Positions 19,649-27,814 are shown, numbered from the stretch's first letter. The stretch: 64,000 bases of DNA from Rhodocyclaceae bacterium (GCA_006218025.1 VBWA01000005.1:33788-97787); one strand, 5' to 3'. Notes: generated from the letters alone by a model not told the origin. Translations and numbers: made by a program.

Positions 19649-20716
19649 ATGGCCGATACAGTGAGCATTGATCTGCTGGCGCGCCTGCAACCTCTAATGT
19701 CACTGGGTAGCGAGGGTCTGCGCGATTTGTTGCCAATCTGCCGCATCCAGGCGTTCAGCCGCACTACTGATCCGTTTCAGGACACCAACTGGGACGGGCA
19801 GGTGGTTTATCTGGTGCGGGGTCAACTGCTGGTGAGCATGCCGGACGGTACTTCGCGTGTTCTGGTCGGCGGCCATGATCTTGCCACGGAGCCGGTGGCG
19901 CGTGTCGGGAAGATCCCAGCGTCGAGCAAGGCTATCACCGACGTCGAAATGCTCAGCCTGGAGGAGGATACGCTCGACATCGTGGTGACATGGAACCAGC
20001 TCGTGGCTCCGAGCGAGAATGTGACGGGCGGCGCGGAACTAACCGATTGGCGAATGATGTCTGGCATGTTCGCCGTGGACAATCTTACGGTTGGCGTGTT
20101 CGCAGCGCTACCTCCGGCAAATATTCATTCGCTGCTATCCAAGTTCAATCGTGTTCCCGTCAAGCGCGGCCAGACTATTATCAGACAGGGCGATCCCGGC
20201 GATTACTACTACCTTATCGAACGAGGGCGTTGCAAGGTTTCGCGCCTTGTCGCCGGATCTCCGATACAGCTGGCGGAACTCAAGGAAGGCGATGCCTTTG
20301 GGGAGGAAGCCCTTGTGGCCGATACGGTGCGAAATGCCACCGTGACGATGAGCACTGGCGGTATGCTGTTAAGCTTGTCCAAACAGGATTTCGACCAGTT
20401 GTTGCGCGCACCTCTCCTGCAAAAGGTAACCGGCGACGAGGCCGAACGGCGGATTGCTGCCGGTGCCATCTGGATTGACGTACGTTTTCCGGCCGAATAT
20501 AACAGCGACGGCTATCCGGGCGCCATCAACATCCCGCTCAACGATATACGCCAGGCCTCGGCGGCGCTCGATCCGGCAAAGGAATACATCGTCTATTGTC
20601 AGACGGGACGTCGCAGTTCCGCCGCTGCATTTTTGCTTTCCCAGCGCGGATTTCGCGCCGCCCTGCTTGACGGCGGCATGAGGGCGCGCGCTGGTGCCAT
20701 GGAGTCAGTCGAATGA
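19649..20716 (+). CDS. Cyclic-nucleotide-binding protein fused to a rhodanese domain
   Basis: A 355-residue three-domain protein. Residues about 25-120 form a degenerate cNMP-like barrel; about 150-265 form a second one with a good phosphate-binding cassette (GDAFGEEALVADTVRNATV), which predicts real cAMP binding; about 265-350 are a rhodanese domain with IDVRFPAEYNSDGYPGAINIP and the loop CQTGRRS, so the catalytic Cys (about 317) is present. No DNA-binding domain exists, so this is not a CRP. The start is ATG at 19649, just past the phosphodiesterase stop. The stop overlaps the next ATG as ATGA, coupling this receptor to the GAF-PilB ATPase. Rhodanese may act in sulfur transfer or as a redox switch; its role here is inference. 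Confidence 0.85.
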   Translation: MADTVSIDLLARLQPLMSLGSEGLRDLLPICRIQAFSRTTDPFQDTNWDGQVVYLVRGQLLVSMPDGTSRVLVGGHDLATEPVARVGKIPASSKAITDVEMLSLEEDTLDIVVTWNQLVAPSENVTGGAELTDWRMMSGMFAVDNLTVGVFAALPPANIHSLLSKFNRVPVKRGQTIIRQGDPGDYYYLIERGRCKVSRLVAGSPIQLAELKEGDAFGEEALVADTVRNATVTMSTGGMLLSLSKQDFDQLLRAPLLQKVTGDEAERRIAAGAIWIDVRFPAEYNSDGYPGAINIPLNDIRQASAALDPAKEYIVYCQTGRRSSAAAFLLSQRGFRAALLDGGMRARAGAMESVE

Positions 20717-23091
20717 GCGCCGTTCCTGCCGCACCCGCCGAGACCGCTGCATCCGATGTGGATACCCGCTTGGCGTTTTTCAAGAATCTTCAGGTCGTCA
20801 CCAACAAGATTCATGCTACTTCCAACATTGACGAAATCATGCTGGAGCTGTCGGGTGATATCTGCAGTTTGTTCAATGCCGATCGCCTGACGATCTATTC
20901 GGTCGGTGAGGACAAGGCTTCCATCGTTTCCAAAGTCAAGACGGGGCTGAATTCTTTCAAGGATCTGCGCCTTCCGATCGCCGACCAGAGTATTGCCGGC
21001 CACGTTGCACTGGCCAAAAAAACCGTGAATATCCGCGACGTCTATGACGACGCGGAGCTCAAGGCGATCAATCCATCACTGCGCTTCCTGCAGGAGGTCG
21101 ACAAGCGGACTGGCTATCGCACCAAGCAGATGCTGGTGGCGCCGGTCGTCGATGGGCAGAGCGGCGAACTGCTCGGCGTCGTCCAGATCATCAATAACAA
21201 GGCGGGGGCTCCTTTTGCCGCAATTGCGCAGGAGGGTGTCAAGGGGCTTTGCGAGACGCTCGCGATTGCGTTCAACCAGCGCAGCAAACCGGCGCAGGCC
21301 GTCAAGACCAAGTACGATTTCCTGGTATCCGATGCCGTCATTTCGCCGCAGGAGCTGGAACTGGCGACGCGGACTGCACGCCGGAAGAATCTCGACATCG
21401 AAGAAGTTCTGGTCAACGAGTTTCAGGTTAAGCATCAGGCTCTGGGCGTTGCATTGGGCAAGTTCTTCAATGTGCCCTACGAGCCGTTCCGGCCCGACCG
21501 CATCAAGCCTGCAGACCTGCTGAAAAACCTCAAGCGGGATTTCCTTGAGCAGGCGAAATGGGCCCCCGTGGAAGAGGGGCCTGAAGGTGTGATGGTGGTC
21601 TGCATGGATCCTGAGCAGGTCAAGGGATCGCGTGTCGTCAACAATGTCTTTCCACGGGCGAAGGTTGCCTATCGGGTCACCACCAATCACGAGTTCGTGC
21701 AGACCATAGATCAGCTGTTCGGTGCTTCCGGAGTGCCCGGCTTCACGGACGACAGCTCTGTCGGCGACCTGTTGTCGACCCTCGATCAGGACGAAGGGGA
21801 GGGTGAAGGCAGTGCCACCGACGACATCTCCGCTGCGGCCGACAACGAACTGGTCAAGCTGGTCAACAAGATCATCATTGATGCCTATCAGATGGGTGTA
21901 TCCGATATTCACATCGAGCCGGGCCTAGGCAAGGACAAGGTGCTGATCCGCTTCCGCCGCGACGGTTCGCTGCAGAAGTACATCGAAGTACCGGCCAGTT
22001 ATCGCAACGCGATGGTGGCACGTCTCAAGATCATGTGCGACCTGGATATCGCCGAGCGCCGCAAGCCGCAGGACGGCAAGATCAAGTTCAAGAAATATGG
22101 CCCGCTGGATATTGAGCTGCGGGTGGCGACGATCCCAACTTCTGGTGGTGTCGAAGACGTCGTCATGCGTATTCTCGCCGGCGGCGAACCGATCCCGCTG
22201 GACAAGCTGGGTGTGCTGCCGACCAATCTGACCAAGCTCAAGGCGACCATTTCCAAGCCTTACGGACTGTTTTTCGTCTGCGGCCCAACCGGTTCCGGCA
22301 AGACCACCACGCTGCACTCGGTGCTGGGCTATCTCAACACGGTGGATACCAAGATATGGACTGCCGAAGATCCAGTCGAAATCACCCAGAAGGGCCTGCG
22401 CCAGGTTCAGGTCAACAAGAAAGTGATGGACTTTCCGATGGTGATGAAGGCCTTTCTGCGGGCCGACCCGGACATCATCATGGTGGGCGAAATGCGCGAT
22501 GCCGAAACCACCGGCATCGGCATCGAGGCATCGCTGACCGGCCACCTGGTGTTCGCCACCCTACACACCAACAGCGCGCCGGAATCGATCATCCGCCTGC
22601 TCGACATGGGCATGGACCCCTTCAACTTCTCCGACGCCCTGCTCGGGATTCTCGCCCAGCGCCTGGCCAAGCGCCTGTGCAAGTGCAAGGAGACTTATAC
22701 GCCGGACGCCGAGGAAATCAGGCTGTTCATGAAGGAATATTGCAGCGAACTCGAAAATACCACGGCGTTCAAGAAGGATATGAAGGCCGCTTACGCAGAG
22801 ACCGAAGCGCGCCTTCTCAAGGACTATGGCAAGGATGGCAAGTTCGTGTTCACCCGCGCCAAGGGCTGCGACACATGCGGTGGCAGTGGCTACAAGGGAC
22901 GTGTCGGCTTGCATGAATTGATGATAGGCACAGAGCCGCAGAAGAAGTTGATCGTGGAGCGCGCCCGCGTCGTGCAACTGGTCGCTCAGGCGCTGGAGGA
23001 TGGCATGCTGACCCTGAAGATGGATGGTCTGGAAAAGTCCTTGCAAGGGGTGACCGATCTCAAGCAGGTAAGGGCCGTCTGCATCAAGTAA
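20713..23091 (+). CDS. GAF-domain PilB/GspE-type secretion ATPase
   Basis: A 792-residue protein. An N-terminal GAF domain (about 20-170, with VAPVVDGQSGELLGVVQIIN) is fused to a GspE/PilB N-terminal domain (about 195-330) and a full hexameric assembly ATPase (about 370-770). Walker A FVCGPTGSGKTTTLHS is near 524-531; the Walker B IIMVGEMRD and HTNSAPE His box are intact. Zinc cysteines occur as LCKCK near 656/658 and GCDTCGG near 719/722, as in PilB and GspE. The N-terminal domain lacks the RLG repeats of c-di-GMP-binding MshEN domains. Fusion of GAF to PilB suggests that a small ligand controls the motor directly. No pilC, pilD or pilM-Q is in view, so it must work with components elsewhere. 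Confidence 0.9.
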   Translation: MSAVPAAPAETAASDVDTRLAFFKNLQVVTNKIHATSNIDEIMLELSGDICSLFNADRLTIYSVGEDKASIVSKVKTGLNSFKDLRLPIADQSIAGHVALAKKTVNIRDVYDDAELKAINPSLRFLQEVDKRTGYRTKQMLVAPVVDGQSGELLGVVQIINNKAGAPFAAIAQEGVKGLCETLAIAFNQRSKPAQAVKTKYDFLVSDAVISPQELELATRTARRKNLDIEEVLVNEFQVKHQALGVALGKFFNVPYEPFRPDRIKPADLLKNLKRDFLEQAKWAPVEEGPEGVMVVCMDPEQVKGSRVVNNVFPRAKVAYRVTTNHEFVQTIDQLFGASGVPGFTDDSSVGDLLSTLDQDEGEGEGSATDDISAAADNELVKLVNKIIIDAYQMGVSDIHIEPGLGKDKVLIRFRRDGSLQKYIEVPASYRNAMVARLKIMCDLDIAERRKPQDGKIKFKKYGPLDIELRVATIPTSGGVEDVVMRILAGGEPIPLDKLGVLPTNLTKLKATISKPYGLFFVCGPTGSGKTTTLHSVLGYLNTVDTKIWTAEDPVEITQKGLRQVQVNKKVMDFPMVMKAFLRADPDIIMVGEMRDAETTGIGIEASLTGHLVFATLHTNSAPESIIRLLDMGMDPFNFSDALLGILAQRLAKRLCKCKETYTPDAEEIRLFMKEYCSELENTTAFKKDMKAAYAETEARLLKDYGKDGKFVFTRAKGCDTCGGSGYKGRVGLHELMIGTEPQKKLIVERARVVQLVAQALEDGMLTLKMDGLEKSLQGVTDLKQVRAVCIK

Positions 23092-23100
23092 GGAATGGCC

Positions 23101-24726
23101 ATGGACAGTTCCAGCGATCTGTTTCGCCGTCTCGAGCAACTGAATGCAATTGGTGCAGCCCTCTCCAAGGAGCGTGACATCAATCGGCTGCTCGAGTCCA
23201 TCCTCGTCGCAGCCAAGACGATTACGCATGCCGACGGCGGAACGCTGTATCGCATGACGGAGGACGGCAGGGCGCTGCGCTTCGAGATTCTGCGCACCGA
23301 CTCGCTACACATCGCGATGGGCGGTACCACCGGGAACCCCATCAATTTTCCGAATTTGCCGTTGAGGAATGACCGCGGCGCAGCCAATGATTCCATGGTG
23401 GCCGCCTATGCGGCCATTCATGACAAGACGGTCAATATCGCCGACGCTTACACCGAGGCGGGCTTCGACTTCTCCGGCACCCGGAGCTTCGATCAGCGTA
23501 CCGGCTATCGTTCGCAGTCCTTCCTCACGGTGCCGATGAAGAACCACGAGGGAGAAATCATTGGCGTGCTGCAACTCATCAACGCCATCGATCAGCCGAG
23601 CCATCAGGTGAAAACGTTTTCATCGGCCGACCAGAGCCTTGCCGAATCGCTTGCCTCGCAGGCGGCCATCGCCCTGACCAATCGTCTGCTGATCACTCAG
23701 CTCGAAGAGCTTTTCGAGTCCTTCATCAGCCTGATCAACCTCGCAATCGACGAGAAGTCGCCCTATACTGGCGGTCACTGCCAGCGGGTGCCGGCCCTGA
23801 CCATGATGCTGGCCGAGGCGGCAGACTCGACGCAGGAAGGTCCGCTGGCGTCATTCAGAATGGATGAACGCGATCGCTACGAACTCAAGATCGCCGGCCT
23901 TCTGCACGACTGCGGCAAGGTCACCACACCGGTTCATGTGGTGGACAAAGCTACCAAGCTGCAAACCCTGTTCGACCGCGTACACCTGATCGACACCCGG
24001 TTTGAAGTACTCAAGCGTGACGCAGAGATTCACGCTCTGCGCAAGCAGCTGGCGCTGCGCGGAGGCGTCAATGCAGCGGCAGACGAGACGATCTGGCAGC
24101 ACTATCACGAGGAAGTCCGCGCACTTGACGAGGACCGAGAGTTCCTGCGCAGGACCAATGTCGGCGGCGAGGCGATGAAGGATTTGGATTTGCAGCGCGT
24201 GCGAGACATCGGTAGCGGGCGAAAGTGGCGCAATGTCGATGGTGTCGAAACCGAGTTCCTCACCACCGAAGAGGTCGAGAACCTGACCATTCGCGCCGGC
24301 ACCCTGACGCTGAAGGAACGCGACATCATCAACCATCACATCGTCGCCACCATAAAGATGCTGGAGCAACTGCCGTGGCCGAAACACCTGACCCGGGTAC
24401 CCGAGTATGCCGGCGGCCATCACGAACGCATGGATGGCAAGGGCTATCCCAAGGGACTGACCCGCGATCAGATGTCCGTGCAGGCAAGAATGATGGGCAT
24501 CGCGGACATATTCGAGGCACTCACTGCTCGCGACCGGCCGTACAAACATGGCATGAAGCTGTCCCAGGCCATGGGCATCATGGGCAATTTCAAGAAGAAC
24601 GGCCATATCGATCCCGACTTGTTCGATGTTTTCGTGAAGCAGGGCGTCTACCGGCGTTACGCCGAACAGTTTCTCGATCCGGCGCAGATCGATCCCGTAG
24701 ATGAGAGGGCGATCCTGCTTCAGTAA
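23101..24726 (+). CDS. GAF-HD-GYP protein, probable c-di-GMP phosphodiesterase
   Basis: A 541-residue protein with an N-terminal GAF domain (about 18-195, SQSFLTVPMKNHEGEIIGVL) and a C-terminal HD-GYP domain. Catalytic motifs are LLHDCGK near 267-273, INHHIVAT near 411 and HHERMDGKGYP near 440, so it looks active. Between HDxGK and the HHExxDGxGYP box there are about 170 residues instead of about 65; the extra segment is highly charged and helical (about 285-390). I start at ATG 23101 because AAGGA at 23090-23094 is 6 bases before it and directly abuts the earlier ATG at 23095. It closes the signalling row; a hairpin follows the stop. Confidence 0.88.
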   Translation: MDSSSDLFRRLEQLNAIGAALSKERDINRLLESILVAAKTITHADGGTLYRMTEDGRALRFEILRTDSLHIAMGGTTGNPINFPNLPLRNDRGAANDSMVAAYAAIHDKTVNIADAYTEAGFDFSGTRSFDQRTGYRSQSFLTVPMKNHEGEIIGVLQLINAIDQPSHQVKTFSSADQSLAESLASQAAIALTNRLLITQLEELFESFISLINLAIDEKSPYTGGHCQRVPALTMMLAEAADSTQEGPLASFRMDERDRYELKIAGLLHDCGKVTTPVHVVDKATKLQTLFDRVHLIDTRFEVLKRDAEIHALRKQLALRGGVNAAADETIWQHYHEEVRALDEDREFLRRTNVGGEAMKDLDLQRVRDIGSGRKWRNVDGVETEFLTTEEVENLTIRAGTLTLKERDIINHHIVATIKMLEQLPWPKHLTRVPEYAGGHHERMDGKGYPKGLTRDQMSVQARMMGIADIFEALTARDRPYKHGMKLSQAMGIMGNFKKNGHIDPDLFDVFVKQGVYRRYAEQFLDPAQIDPVDERAILLQ

Positions 24727-25036
24727 TGGCAGTCCCGCCTTCGCCGGACTGCCAAGATGAAAATGGTATTTTGGCGCGCCAATAGTTGCCGTAGCGCCGG
24801 TCTCCATTCTTCGAAACATGCCCAGGGATGAGGCTGGGGTGGTTGGCGGCGCCAGAGCGAGATTCCATGCATCAAGCGATTCGTGCTCGACAGCAGCGAA
24901 ACCTCCCTCTTGCCTAACCAGAAGCCCGCCGCTTTGAAGCGCGGGTCTGGGGCGGCATTCGCAAGCCGGGGGTTAGCAGCGCATTGGTTGGTGCGATTGG
25001 CAAAGATACTCGGAAGCACAATGTTGCGGAGCTTGT
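24727..25036 (+). other. 310-base gap after the signalling island: hairpin and palindrome, no gene
   Basis: No convincing coding region was seen on either strand. The gap opens with a perfect 9-base stem (TGGCAGTCC 24727-24735 with GGACTGCCA 24746-24754, 10-base loop) immediately after the HD-GYP stop; it lacks a T tract, so it may be a processing or weak termination structure. The 12-base palindrome at 24771-24782 is listed separately. The promoter of the OGT-type gene at 25037 should lie in the last part, but no good -35/-10 pair stands out. Confidence 0.5.
24771..24782. repeat. Perfect palindrome TTGGCGCGCCAA
   Basis: A 12-base perfect palindrome in the gap between the signalling island and the OGT-type gene. 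It could be an operator for a dimeric regulator or may be chance in GC-rich DNA. Confidence 0.3.
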
Positions 25037-27016
25037 ATGGATACGGATGTGTACGCGATGGCGCTGACGGCATGGCAAGAGGGCCGATTCGATGAAGCCA
25101 GGCGCATGCTTGGGCAATTCCTCGCAGACTATCCGAACAACGTCCAGGGACGGCATTTTTATGCGGTCGTGCAGACGCAGGCAGGCGACTATGAAGCGGC
25201 GATAAAGCAGCTCCACATGGTTTGTGCGGCCGAACCAGAGAATGAGGAGGCATGGTCGGACTTGGCCAACGCTCAGTGTTTGGCCGGCAAACTTGCTGAT
25301 GCGGAATCTGCATTGCGTATGGGCATAGGTCACAATCCGGACAGCCCGAATCTCTGGTTCAACCTGGGTGCTCTGTTGAATGGCCTAAAGCGACACCAGG
25401 AGGCAGAGGCTGCTTTTTTGCACACAACGGAACTGGATCCGAACGACCAGGCGTCCTGGACCGAACTCGGACTGCTGCGCTTTGCCAGGTCAGACCATTT
25501 GAGTGCTGCGCACGCGTTCTTGTATGCCGCCGACCTGGATGGTGAGGACAAGGCGAAAGCGACTCGGCTGGCAGGATTTGCCCTTGCTGATGGCGGGCGA
25601 CCGGAACAGGCCGAGCGTTTGCTCGCCAGCCTGTGCCCCGCCAGTCCGCAGGACACGGAGGACTTCCATCTACTGTCCCAGCTTCTCTTTTGTCGGCTGG
25701 AGTTATGTGACTGGCGACAGATTCCGGAAATGGTCGCTCGATGCAAGCAATTCGTCGCCGAAGGAAGAGCCCCGCTGGAGCCATTCACCTTTCTGTTGCT
25801 GCCAGAGCTAACTGCCAAGGAGCAGTCGGCGCTGACTGCCAGCTTTGCGCGATTATTCACGTCCGGTGAGGTAGTGCAAGGAGCCGTGGCCCGGGATCTG
25901 AGTCCTGCGCGCCGCCTTCGAATTGCTTACCTGTCCGCGGATTTTCATGATCATGCAGTCATGAGGCTGCTTGCGGGAGTTCTGGAGCGGCACAATCACA
26001 TGGACTTCGAGATTCACGCGTTTTCATACGGCGGGTCCGATGGCGGTGAAATGCGCCGACGTATTGTCGCGGCATGCGACTTTTTCCACGATATTTCTGT
26101 CTTTTCGCCGGAGTCGATGGCGCAAAGCATTTGCGCAGAGAAGATCGATATCCTCATTGACCTGACGGGGTGGACGGGAAACACAAAATCGGCAGTGCTG
26201 GCTTTTCGCCCCGCGCCTATTCAAGTCAATTGGCTGGGTTACACGGGCACGATCGGAAGCAGGAGACTCGCGGATTATCTGATCGGCGATCCGGTTGCTA
26301 CGCCGCTCGCGGATCAGGACAATTTTGCCGAAGAACTGATACTGATGCCCGTTTGTTGTCAGCCCAACGATGCCAGCCGCAGAATTGGCAATGTCCGAAC
26401 GCGCGCGGAAGAAGGATTGCCGGAGAGCGGCTTCGTGTTCTGCTGCTTCAGCCGCCCGCTGAAGATCACGCCGGAGCTGTTCCGATGCTGGTGCGGACTT
26501 TTGGCTGGGACGCCGGGGAGCGTGCTTTGGCTGCTCGATGCCAATGAAACGGCCAAGGAAAATCTGGCGACTGCGGCGACGCGGCACGGCATCGATGCGA
26601 GTAGGCTTGTATTTTCAGTCGCCAGAGCCCCGGATGAGCACTTGGCGCGACTGTCATTGGCGGATCTGGCGCTGGATACATTTCCCTTTGGGGCGCATAC
26701 CACGGCCAGCGATGCGCTATGGGCTGGGGTTCCGGTGGTTACCCGGATTGGCGACACGTTTCCGAGCCGCGTGACAGCGAGCATGTTGAACGCGATCGGA
26801 TTGAACGGGCTCGTAGCCGATTCCCGCGAGAACTATTGCGCTCTCGCCCTTGAACTGGCCTGCAATGCAGAATTACTCGGCTCGATTCGAAAGCGGTTGG
26901 AGCTCAATCGGCTGTCGTCCCCTCTTTTCGACACCCGCGGCTTCGCGATCGAGCTCGAAGCCCTGTTCAGGGGAATGTGGCGACGACACTGCCGGAACGG
27001 ATCGGGTTGCGCATGA
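25037..27016 (+). CDS. TPR-containing O-GlcNAc-transferase (SPINDLY/OGT)-type glycosyltransferase 1
   Basis: A 659-residue cytosolic protein. About residues 1-190 are TPR repeats (AWQEGRFDEARRMLGQFL, NLWFNLGALLNGLKRHQEA and others); about 295-650 form a GT41 catalytic region with LRIAYLSADFHDHAVMRL, ILIDLTGWTGNTKSAVLAFR, APIQVNWLGYTGT, the donor-site block LADLALDTFPFGAHTTASDA and GVPVVTRIGDTFPSRVTAS. Bacterial relatives (for example Actinobacillus HMW1C-like or flagellin/pilin OGTs) glycosylate secreted adhesins, flagellin or pilin. It lies 220 bases upstream of the short pilin on the same strand, and two further members flank the ABC genes downstream, so pilin or partner glycosylation is a reasonable guess. 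Acceptor and sugar are unknown. Confidence 0.87.
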   Translation: MDTDVYAMALTAWQEGRFDEARRMLGQFLADYPNNVQGRHFYAVVQTQAGDYEAAIKQLHMVCAAEPENEEAWSDLANAQCLAGKLADAESALRMGIGHNPDSPNLWFNLGALLNGLKRHQEAEAAFLHTTELDPNDQASWTELGLLRFARSDHLSAAHAFLYAADLDGEDKAKATRLAGFALADGGRPEQAERLLASLCPASPQDTEDFHLLSQLLFCRLELCDWRQIPEMVARCKQFVAEGRAPLEPFTFLLLPELTAKEQSALTASFARLFTSGEVVQGAVARDLSPARRLRIAYLSADFHDHAVMRLLAGVLERHNHMDFEIHAFSYGGSDGGEMRRRIVAACDFFHDISVFSPESMAQSICAEKIDILIDLTGWTGNTKSAVLAFRPAPIQVNWLGYTGTIGSRRLADYLIGDPVATPLADQDNFAEELILMPVCCQPNDASRRIGNVRTRAEEGLPESGFVFCCFSRPLKITPELFRCWCGLLAGTPGSVLWLLDANETAKENLATAATRHGIDASRLVFSVARAPDEHLARLSLADLALDTFPFGAHTTASDALWAGVPVVTRIGDTFPSRVTASMLNAIGLNGLVADSRENYCALALELACNAELLGSIRKRLELNRLSSPLFDTRGFAIELEALFRGMWRRHCRNGSGCA

Positions 27017-27172
27017 ACGGCCGCGACGGCCGCACGGGCAGGCTCCTCACGTGACCAAATTCGTCAGTCTCTGACGTATCTGAGCGACAGGGGTACAAGG
27101 CGGGTCGTCGGCTCCCCGCCCGGATCACCTGCCTGCGGGCGAATTTGCGTTGATCCGGGAAATACGAACTTA

Positions 27173-27186
27173 GGCATTGTTCGTGC
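27173..27186 (+). promoter_or_regulatory. Possible sigma54 (-24/-12) promoter of the pilin gene
   Basis: GG at 27173-27174 and GC at 27185-27186 are exactly 10 bases apart, within TAGGCATTGTTCGTGCTT; the -24 half reads AGGCA and the -12 half GTGCTT. This fits the invariant GG-N10-GC of RpoN promoters but misses the TT before GC. Pilin genes are commonly RpoN/PilR driven, which is the reason for proposing it. Confidence 0.3.
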
Positions 27187-27199
27187 TTAACTCTGCTCA

Positions 27200-27215
27200 C
27201 CCAAGCCGGCTTGGG
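27200..27215 (+). repeat. Palindrome CCCAAGCC/GGCTTGGG in the pilin leader
   Basis: A perfect 16-base palindrome, able to form a 6-base stem with a 4-base loop, is followed by GCTCTTTT and then the pilin AAGGAG at 27225-27230. It could be the terminator of the upstream glycosyltransferase gene, or a 5' leader structure that stabilises or attenuates the pilin mRNA. Confidence 0.5.
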
Positions 27216-27236
27216 CTCTTTTGAAAGGAGAAATGC

Positions 27237-27419
27237 ATGAACAAGTTGCAGAAGGGCTTTACCCTGATCGAGTTGATGATCGTGGTTGCGATTATCGGCA
27301 TTCTGGCGGCCATCGCGATTCCGCAGTTCAGCGAATACACGAAGAAGGGGGAAGACAAGGCGGCTCAGTCCGACGCCAAGAACATGCTGACGCAGTCTGT
27401 CGCGAATTCGACCAACTGA
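27237..27419 (+). CDS. pilA: Short type IV pilin (N-terminal-helix-only, PilA-N-like)
   Basis: A 60-residue prepilin. The leader MNKLQKG is followed by the class IVa N terminus [18 protein letters not shown], so PilD would cut after Gly7 and methylate Phe1, leaving a 53-residue mature pilin; Glu5 is present. The protein ends shortly after the helix ([18 protein letters not shown]) and has no beta-sheet head, no Cys pair and no D-region. This resembles Geobacter PilA-N and the very short PilA of Azoarcus. Phe24 and Tyr27 match Geobacter positions, but later aromatic residues are absent. AAGGAG lies 6 bases before the ATG. A small secreted protein follows 26 bases later, suggesting a two-polypeptide pilin. 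Confidence 0.9.
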   Translation: MNKLQKGFTLIELMIVVAIIGILAAIAIPQFSEYTKKGEDKAAQSDAKNMLTQSVANSTN

Positions 27420-27445
27420 CTCGATACGAGTAACAGGAGATATCT

Positions 27446-27814
27446 ATGAAAAAGATCATTTTGGCCTCCGTATTGGCTGCGGGCGCGATTGCTTCCATCA
27501 GTAGCGCGAATGCGGCATCGACTACTATTTGCACCGGGGTATCACCGGCCGCCTCCGGGGCTGCCCCAGGCACGACCACCTCGGACTTCGTCAAGAACGC
27601 CTTCACTCCGAAATGTTCGGCCAACGTCCATATGGCGGCCGATAGCGCGCAGACTTACATGCGTGTCGGGTCGGGTTCCGCGAAGGGCGGTCGTTCATTC
27701 ATTGGTTCGACGGCGGGGGGTTCGGTACAGAGCTCCGCGCTTTGCGCCACGGGTTGCGTTGCATCCGACGCCACCACGGCGTGCATGAGCACCAACAACC
27801 CGACTTCGGGCTGA
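27446..27814 (+). CDS. Small secreted Cys-containing protein, candidate partner of the short pilin
   Basis: A 122-residue protein with a clear Sec signal peptide (MKKIILASVLAAGAIASISS, cleavage predicted after ANA at residue 23). The mature part (about 99 residues) is Ser/Thr/Ala/Gly-rich with five Cys (TTICTG, TPKCSANV, ALCATGC, TACMS), enough for two disulfides plus one free thiol, and few charges. It has no pilin motif and no homologue that I recognise by sequence. Size, secretion and location directly behind a truncated pilin match the PilA-N/PilA-C pair of Geobacter and the pilA-pilB pair of Azoarcus, so it may supply the missing pilin head or act as chaperone. Many Ser/Thr residues make it a plausible glycosylation target. 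AGGAGA precedes the ATG. Confidence 0.75.
   Translation: MKKIILASVLAAGAIASISSANAASTTICTGVSPAASGAAPGTTTSDFVKNAFTPKCSANVHMAADSAQTYMRVGSGSAKGGRSFIGSTAGGSVQSSALCATGCVASDATTACMSTNNPTSG

Noticed and set aside
19649..20716. CRP/FNR transcription factor
   Set aside because: No helix-turn-helix follows the cNMP domain; a rhodanese domain takes its place.
20900..21700. c-di-GMP-binding MshEN motif in the GAF-PilB ATPase
   Set aside because: The RLGxxL repeats needed for binding are not present in the N-terminal domain.
27130..27160. GGGCGAATTTGC as a sigma54 promoter of the pilin
   Set aside because: Spacing between GG and GC is 8, not 10; the element at 27173-27186 has the correct spacing.
27237..27419. 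Calling the short pilin an electrically conductive e-pilin
   Set aside because: Only Phe1, Phe24 and Tyr27 match; the later aromatic residues are missing, so the sequence does not support the claim.
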